64,000 bases of DNA from the NCBI RefSeq assembly GCF_008831285.2, contig NC_045144.1, positions 3,960,268-4,024,267 on the forward strand, written 5' to 3'. The position numbers were made by a program, and so were the translations under genes. The stretch comes from Nymphaea colorata. Lineage: Eukaryota > Streptophyta > Magnoliopsida > Nymphaeales > Nymphaeaceae. How positions within the stretch are numbered: the first letter of the stretch is position 1; each line of letters starts with the position of its first letter. The notes under the pieces were generated by a model that saw only the letters and a program-made list of their open reading frames with translations, made no database searches and was not told the DNA's origin. Of the stretch, positions 57,053 through 64,000 are shown in pieces.

Positions 57053-58065
57053 GCATTTCCACGAGGCAACAACATCGGGTCATGAAGGAGTGACCAAAAT
57101 CGTGGGCCAGATCAAACCCCAATTCTGGTGGGAAGGTTTGAAGGCCGACATAAAATGGTTTGTGAAGGATTGTCAGATCTGCCAGAGAGAGAAGTATGAG
57201 GCAGTCAGGCTCCAGGGCACTGGTTCCATTGCCCATACCCAAGCAGCCATGGAAGGATATCTCTATGAATTTTATAGAAGCCATGCCAAGGTCGAAAGGA
57301 AAAGAGACGGTTATAGTGGTAGTTGACCGATTAACGAAATATGCCCACTTCGTGTCTTTACACCGAATGTATCAGGGTCCCTTAGTGGCAGCAACATATC
57401 ATGATCATGTGGGGAAACTCCATGGAATGCCCAATACCATCGTGTATAACACTAGCCTCCATTCAAGTACATGAGTCAGTTCATATGAGGCGGTGTACGG
57501 GTTTCCACCCTCCACAATCCCACATTATGAGGAAGGAACAACCATGGATGATGATTTAGATAGTACTCTTCGTACTAGAGAAGTGATTCTCGAATCATTA
57601 AAATTGAACATCACCAAATCCCAGAATCGTATGCGTCAGTTCTACAACAAAGGCCGAAAAGATAAGGAATTCAATGTGGGAGATTATGTATGGTTGAAGC
57701 AACTTCCTTTCAATCAGAAATCCTTATTGGGGCAGCCTTATTCAAAGCTCCTTCCCAAGTACTATGGTCCATATCAAGTGCTTCAGCATATTGGGAAGAC
57801 TGCTTACAGTATCGCTTTACCACCGGTTGCCCAAGTCCATCCGGTTTTCCACGTGACTCGGTTGAAGCCACACCACAGATCTCTCCCTGGGGACATAGAG
57901 CACATCTCAAACCAGCAGTCTACTCCATATCGGATCTTGAGGCACCGATACGCTTCGAGGGTTGGTAGGCAACGACATGAAGTCTTGGTTGAATGGGAAG
58001 GTCCAGATGGTGGGACCTCTTGGAAGGAGTTGGATCAAATCTGTCTCCATTTTCCCGCAACATGA
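57033..58065 (+). pseudogene. Gypsy integrase, core-deleted, with chromodomain-like tail
   Basis: The zinc-binding region shows H...H (HFHEATTSGHEG) and CQICQREK. The core begins IVVVDRLTKYAHFVSL, with the first Asp. Near 57470 the sequence jumps from the region of the second catalytic Asp to YEAVYGFPPSTIPHYEEG, so the second Asp and the Glu segment are deleted. The final frame (57493-58065) continues with HPVFHVTRLKPHH and ends in RHEVLVEWEGPDGGTSWKELDQI, a chromodomain-like fold. Integration activity is therefore lost. Confidence 0.88.
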
Positions 58066-58100
58066 GCATGGGGGCAAGCTTGATCTAAGGTGGGTGGGGT

Positions 58101-61100
58101 TGATATGAGCCTACCTAGAGCCCGCACTTCACACATTGGCACCTTCACTGAAGGCGCTCATCTTTGTTGTGAGGCTAACTTTTGTGTTTACGAGTTTTGC
58201 GAGAAACAAGTGGGCGCGGCTTCAGAGGGGGGTGAAAGCTTAGGGATGTTATTTTCCAAAAGTTTTTAAGGCAGATTCCAGAAGAGGCGGACTTTTCTCT
58301 TGTGAAGTTAAATCCTCAAGCATAGCGAGAGAGAGTTCGAGCAGCTTTGGCGTATATTGGCATTGTGAGGTTAACCCTCAAATGTGGACCCACATGGAGC
58401 AGAGTAGAAGTCGCGTTGCAAACCTTTGTGAGGTTAAGAGCACAAGGTTCATAGAAGACGTAGGTGACCTTTACCTAAGAGACCTAGACCCATCATGTCT
58501 AGGTGCGAAAGACCTAGGCTCACCTAGCCTAGATGAAGAAGGCCCGGACTCGCCTAGTCCGAAAGAGGAAGACCTTGGCGGATCAGGCCTAAAAGGAGGT
58601 GGGCTTGGCATGGAGAGGAGGTCACTTCAGCCTGGTACGACTCAGGCACCTTGGGCTCGAGCCCACTTCACGGATCAAACATGCGAAGCTCAGGCGGACC
58701 TCAGCGAGGTGGGGGCTTAGGCCCCAAATCAGATTTAGATATTTGCTTAAGTTGATTTGATTCAGTTTGTTTTGTGTCTCGTCCCAAGACATTATTTGGA
58801 ACTGGTTTGACACTTATATATAAACCAAAACCGAGACACTTTCAGGATATTCTTGCTTAATGAAATTTGAGTTTTCTCTCTCCCTCTGCGTGAAGAGTTC
58901 TTTTGGGCCCTAGGTCATGGCTTTCATGGAAGCACTACACTGTAACACTCACCAAGCCGTGAAAGGATTGGAGGTCTTCCGTCCATTAATGGCTGCCGGT
59001 AGCCATTAACGGAGAAGATCAACATCGTTCCCGAACCAAGGAGACCTTGGGTAGGTAGCCGTGCCTTCTCCTTGAACACAAAGGAGTTGAGATGCGACCA
59101 CACAAAAGGGTGTTGAAGAAGGTGTTCGCCTGTGGTTCTGGACAATCGTCTTCAACCTTGACATCCGGTGAGATCTCAGCCTTAATAAGGCTTTCTGACT
59201 TCCTAACACTTGGTGGAGGAGATCTCAGTCAATGCTTATTCACGACATCGTCTTTTCAAGCCATGCATTCAAGCTTGTCTTGTCTAACTGGGATTGAAGA
59301 GACAGTATCGAGTGAAGAAGAAGATCCCGTTGTGGGTAGCTCGAGGAGAAGAAAGGAGCATCTAGTTGATCCTAAGATCAATCCGCTTAAATCCGGGACT
59401 CTCCCTGAGATATTTACGATTGGATACGGCGTTCCATGATCAACCATAAGATTTGAGTCACGAGGCCAGATTATGGAACGAGGAAGGGGAAGAAGAAAGG
59501 AAACCACACAGAATAAGAGAAGAAAACGTGTGGAGAAGGAAACCCGTCATTCTCGCTTTCTGAAGAACGTGACAGGATATATCTCTGATAAAAAAGTGAT
59601 TGCCGAAAATCCACCGAGAGTTTTGAGGCGTGTCATCACTCGTAGGAAAGCTCTCGTCATCCTCTCCAACACACTAAAATTTCAGGCAGATCGGACCATG
59701 GAAAGACAGTCAAATCTGCGACGGAAGTCGATGGTTTCCGCCGCTGCCGCTCAGACGCAGCCATCGCAGATATGCCACTTGCAGAGGCTATTTCCGGCGA
59801 TTCCCTTCGGCGAGTCATATACCGTTGGATTCGTAATTAAAAGTTCTATAATATATCCAAAATTCAAGGTATTTGAAGTTGATTTGACCATCGAAACCTT
59901 GTTTGTAATTTCTGAGAACCTGTCAACCTGTTTGCCCGATTTCATGGTGTAGTTCGGAGAACCGACCAACATTCCGGCCTGATCCGGAGTCCCCCGGTCA
60001 GCTCGGACATGTGGGTGACTATTCCGAAATTTACCCTGGGTGTGTATTAAATTTTATACGTGGATTAAATATTATGCAAGGGCATTTCTATCTGAAAGAT
60101 AGCTGTCAACCCTAGCGCCGATTTTAAAAAAGAAAGTCCCTGTCACGCCAAAGGAGGAAGTCTAGTGCGCCGTCCCCTTTCCTTATCCGTTGGCGACACT
60201 TTTGGTAAGGGGATCCACAGCTGATTGACGAGGAGGACATGTGTCATCACGTGAGGAAATTGGTGCCTCCAGCTGGTCCACTCAATAGCGACGGAATAGG
60301 AAGGAGGAGAAGCCCGCACACCAACTCACCCCAGTTCGTAAAAGGAAGGAGCGATCTTGCTTGATCCATTCCTATTTCTTCGGGAAAGGAAAGCCGCTCG
60401 ATCCTAAGTTACATTGAATATGAACTACAGCAAAAAAGGGTAACTACGAGGTGGCGCCACTAGGAGAGGACACATGGAGGTGGACATCTCGCCCAACCCG
60501 CAGGAGATCTTCTTTCTTAATTCCGCTCCAACAAATAAGGGAAGATCCTTAAACCAGATAGATGCATTGAATCGGGACGCCTTCCACCTAAGGCAAGAAG
60601 ATTGACGCGATCTTGGGGATCAACCTCAATTATTCGTGGGGATTCTATCGCCAACTAGGAAAGAGATCCACTTTCCCTTTGGGTGATTCCCTATCCCTAG
60701 CTCGGGTGAAGGAGGAGGCGGCACCTTTGGAGATCTTGAGAAGCAAAAGTGACAAGGCGGGTGTTGACCGGAGTCCGATCAACATACCTCGCCAGAGCTT
60801 CCACCCTTCACCGAAAAAGAAGGAAGACACGCGTGTTTAGGCGCATCCTAAGCTTGCTTTCCCCTATCTACAACACTTCCTAGGGGTCACTCGATCAACT
60901 GTAGAGGTCATGAAAGGAGGAAAAGGGGCGTAACCTTGAGGGAAGCCTCAACGTTTGCTGGCGCTCCGGCGATTGCATCCCTCTTTCTATACAAAAGACC
61001 AGGGTTAAATTGGTCTCACGGGTGAAGGCTTTCTCTCATTCGAAGTTGATTTCTTGTTAAGTTCGTAATTTGATACTTGCTGGTTTACATTCCTTGATTG

Positions 61101-61894
61101 ATTCCAGCAGGGGGCGTGAGGTGGTGACCACTACCGTGGGTGCGTTGCTGCCCGAGAGAGAAGGAACCGCAATCATCGGGCGAGATCGACGATAGCCTCC
61201 CCCAATCGACACTTGCTAGACTCTTGGGGTTGATTGGGAATCCGGTGACGATATTCTCTCTCTCTCTTACGTTCATACTTTGATAGAATCTTGATCCTTC
61301 TAGTTTCTTTTTATTCTATTCAAGGAGTTTTGCTGCTCGGGACTTGAAGGGAGCCGAATACCGAAGGGCAACTCACTAGTTGCTGGATTTTGCCTTCGGT
61401 GATCACGTAGAAACCCTAAGCGTGGCCTTGGGAGGTAAACTCGGTTCACCCTATAGAATCATGGGACAAGGGTGTTCTTTTGTTTTAGCCGTCTACGGAC
61501 ACCACAACCGGCTGGGGTTCCTCTTAGGCCGTGGGCTGAGGACATGACTCCCGAGTTAAATATGGCTTACCTAAGAGAAAGAGTGTGGTTTGACCGTTTA
61601 AGGATTGAATGACATGATGGTTTGTAATGAATGTATGGTTTAGTGAGGAGAGAATTTCTATGTATGTTTCGATTGTAATAAACCTACCTAATTCATTCTA
61701 GTTTTGTAATAGGTTGAAACTGGGCTTGGGGAAGACACACCTGTACTCTCTTGACCTATCATTAAGCCGGGGTGAGTGTTCAATGGAAACCAATTCTTGT
61801 ATTTAGCATTTAAACCTATTAAACGACAACCTCCTCCTACATCTTGGAGAGGATTGGCATCGGTTTTGCTTGCATTGGAGGTCCGGTCCTACTA
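58101..61894 (+). repeat. Gypsy right LTR
   Basis: This LTR is 3794 bp, some 38 bp shorter than the left LTR because of small deletions, one near 58760. It ends about 640 bp below the BBX stop codon. Confidence 0.93.
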
Positions 61895-61899
61895 CTCGC

Positions 61900-62533
61900 T
61901 AAGATGTTGCCGAAGGAATGCCACTTTCAGTAAGTAGCTCATAATAGGAGGTTTTTGGTCCCTCCGTTCGGCCAAGACGTACATGCAACGTAGTTTTGCT
62001 TTATGGTAGTTCCCTAATATTGGAGAGGAGAATCATGAGATAGAGAGGAGAACTGTTCTGCGATAGAACGATACAATTGCAAAACCAGTAACGCCTGGGG
62101 CGTATGAAAGTCATACCGAACAAATTAAACCTGACTTCTCTTTCAAAGGACATCTAGACAGCGGACTTGAGTACCATTGCTGGTTCTCCAATCCTCCATA
62201 GTCCTCCTCGAGGGTGCAGTACTGTATCTAAAAGAAACACGAAATCAATGAAGAAGCTGCTAGATTACAAGAAGAAACCCATGTTAGTTCTGCAGTCTCG
62301 AGCTGCTTCTTTTGCCCTGCAAGCGAAATCATTTGATTCAGGACGATATATATAGGTCAATTTTTGTCCCAGCATTATCCAGCTACTTTGGGTGCAAGAT
62401 CTCGGTGGGAGTGACAACTTAAAATTTTCAATGCTGATGACGATACTGAGGATGATGAGGAAGAAGATGGCACGCGAACGGCAAGGAGGCACATAGAAGG
62501 GGGTGCGCCTACAACCACAAACTTGGGAAGAGG
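61900..62533. other. 3' flank of the BBX gene
   Basis: No separate gene is supported. This stretch probably holds the 3' untranslated part of the BBX gene next to its stop, then intergenic DNA up to the gypsy insertion. Confidence 0.5.
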
Positions 62534-63016
62534 CTACAGGCATTCTCCTCCGTCAGCGTCACCCTTTGTCAGACGTACACTGTTGCGATCGTCTTCCGAG
62601 TTCGGAGGAATAAAGTCTGCTGGGAAACCAACGAAGAAGCCACCGATATGCTCGTGCTCCGATGAAGATGTGGTGGTAAGAACCACCTCGTCCAAGGGCC
62701 AGTGCGACGGGAACCCAGGGACCCGTTCTTCGCCAGAAAACTGGGTAGGGGCTTTCTGATGATTGTACGAACCGCGCCGGTGCTTCCTTTGAGAAGAAGC
62801 CGATGAGGCAGCCAATGGCTCGACGGAGGAGTCCTCGGCGGCGGGCGAGGGCAACGACACCAAGCCGGGGTTGGGCTGATGCAGACCGACCTTGACTCCC
62901 GTTACCAAGAACCGCTGGTGGGAAGACCCGTAAGCGGTGGCGGTGTGAATGCACATATCGCACTGACGGCACAGCAATGCTCTGTCCTCCAAGCAGAAAA
63001 AGTAGCCTGCCTTCTC
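62534..63016 (-). CDS. B-box zinc-finger protein, last exon (partial gene)
   Basis: After the acceptor GTGCAG, the exon opens in phase 0 with EKAGYFFCLEDRALLCRQCDMCIHTATAYGSSHQRF and LVTGVKVGL. This is the second B-box of a double-B-box BBX transcription cofactor (BBX18-25 class), starting just after its first Cys pair, which should lie at the end of the previous exon (CDICQ type). The exon continues 161 codons to TAG at 62534, with a Ser-rich region and WPLDEVV, a weak match to C-terminal motifs in the group. BBX proteins bind HY5 and other light-signalling factors in the nucleus. The usual Asn after HTA is Thr here. The first exon is not found between 63017 and 64000, so intron 1 is at least 984 bp or the gene is broken upstream. 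Confidence 0.85.
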   Translation of the reverse strand, partial: EKAGYFFCLEDRALLCRQCDMCIHTATAYGSSHQRFLVTGVKVGLHQPNPGLVSLPSPAAEDSSVEPLAASSASSQRKHRRGSYNHQKAPTQFSGEERVPGFPSHWPLDEVVLTTTSSSEHEHIGGFFVGFPADFIPPNSEDDRNSVRLTKGDADGGECL

Positions 63017-64000
63017 CTGCACCTCCCTCGTCCCATTCAGCAGAAACAACAATTTGTCCTTATTAGTACCACTTTCGTTTTCTACAATCTGAACTAAAGG
63101 TCCGGTTGAATTTGAGCTTAAGAAAAATCGAGTTACCACCTTCTGTTATTTTGCAAATGAAATCCCACTTCCTCAGAATTAAAATACAGATGAATTTCAA
63201 AGTGCTTTTGTTTTTTCGTCAATCAAGTTTCCACATCAGTAACTTTTAATGGGACAGAACATTTATCAATTAATTCGACGCCATTGTTTCGCTATCGTTT
63301 CAGCATCAGATGCTGCCAAGGACGTTGCCTCTTAGCTTATGTGCATGCACGGTTCAAAGACGCTTTTTCAAAGCTCACAAAGCACCAGCTGCTTTTGTTA
63401 ATGTGGAAAACGACTTCTCACCAGTAACTTGATAGTCAGTCATGACAATCATGTCTGTAGGTAAGGGTTCCTTCCTCAGATGAACTAACAACACAAAACG
63501 AGCAGGTCCTAGGAAAACTGTTCTTCTTCTTCTTCCTGATCCCCCCCTTTCTTTCGTTTTACAGGCAATAAGACAGCGGAAAACAGGTGTTGGATGACCA
63601 CCAAGGATCGGCAATCCAACAACAAAGCTTAGACGCTGTGGCATCGTCCTGTTCTTTTCCCTTTTGCTTTTCTAGCCCTTCTGCAGGGAACTTCGATTCC
63701 TCTTGAAGAACAAGAAAGGAATTCGACCAAGTGCTCTACTGGTACGAGTGAGATCACGGAGCTCGAGGAACGTTTGATTCGCCGCATTCCTCGGAACGTT
63801 TAGATTTTGTCGTTCCCCGGCTGTTTCGAGTGACCCTCTAAAACACCGTGAAATGAACGCTTTACATTTACTCTTTCTCGTTTATTCTTATGACGCTTAA
63901 AACGCCAAGAAGAAGATGGGTACACGACCTATCCCTAGCATTTTCAGTATGAAAAATCAAACGTTTATTCCACTGTCAAGAACAGAGCCTCAATCCCCAC
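63017..64000. other. BBX intron or upstream sequence
   Basis: I searched the minus strand for a first B-box (CDVC...CWxCD...HxANxLAxKH) and did not find one. The stretch is probably intron 1 of the BBX gene, running off the window. Other frames here are short and without motifs. Confidence 0.5.

Larger units (their letters stand above)
49500..61894 (+). mobile_element. Ty3/gypsy chromovirus-like retrotransposon with 3.8-kb LTRs
   Basis: The element is 12,395 bp, flanked by a perfect CTCGC duplication (49495-49499 and 61895-61899). The LTRs start TGATA and end CTACCA (left) or CTACTA (right). The primer-binding site TGGTATCAGAGC lies two bases inside the left LTR, and a purine tract, AAGGTGGGTGGGGT, precedes the right LTR. 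Domains follow gypsy order: gag, protease, reverse transcriptase, RNase H, integrase, then a chromodomain-like tail. Long LTRs and a C-terminal chromodomain fit the Tekay/Del-type chromoviruses. The copy is decayed, with in-frame stops and an integrase deletion. Confidence 0.94.

Overview
The window is nuclear DNA from a seed plant, most likely a flowering plant. It has small spliced exons, long AT-rich introns, and several families of LTR retrotransposons and short DNA elements. I could not place the species from the sequence. No CRISPR array, bacterial operon, rRNA gene or tRNA gene is visible.

Three host genes are supported, all on the minus strand. (1) ispD, a plastid MEP-pathway cytidylyltransferase, can be rebuilt as 12 exons from 29352 down to 9604. 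The joined frame is open for 332 codons. Its intron 7 (13991-23539) is swollen by two Ty1/copia elements, and intron 8 carries a hAT-like element. (2) A SKOR/GORK-type outward-rectifying Shaker potassium channel runs from 38341 to 31931 in 12 exons (810 residues). Two of its introns appear to need GC donors, and no C-terminal KHA domain is visible. (3) The last exon of a B-box zinc-finger (BBX) gene lies at 62534-63016. Its 5' part is not seen before the window ends.

Layout from left to right. 1-1789 is unrecognised sequence. 1790-9880 is an old tandem duplication of a roughly 4 kb block, and the block includes the last exon of ispD. The proximal copy (9604-9675) is the working exon; the distal copy (5211-5282) has lost its splice acceptor. 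9604-29352 is ispD, with copia elements C1 (14384-19170, minus) and C2 (19378-22382, plus, heavily deleted). 29353-31930 is upstream sequence of ispD with a small inverted-repeat element. 31931-38341 is the potassium channel. 39852-47005 is a third copia element, C3 (plus), with gag split by a further insertion. 47011-49494 is unrecognised. 49500-61894 is a decayed Ty3/gypsy element with a chromodomain-like C-terminus and very long LTRs of about 3.8 kb. 62534-63016 is the BBX exon.

All four LTR elements have recognisable flanking 5-bp target duplications (three perfect, one with a mismatch), and primer-binding sites matching initiator-methionine tRNA. All have stops, frame breaks or deletions, so none looks autonomous. 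The host genes are not functionally linked: they are a plastid isoprenoid enzyme, a membrane ion channel and a transcriptional regulator. I did not find a convincing new biological system. The most informative observations are how the ispD gene survives its insertions, the duplicated but inactivated terminal exon, the unusual splice sites and C-terminus of the channel, and a stem-loop shared by two copia families.
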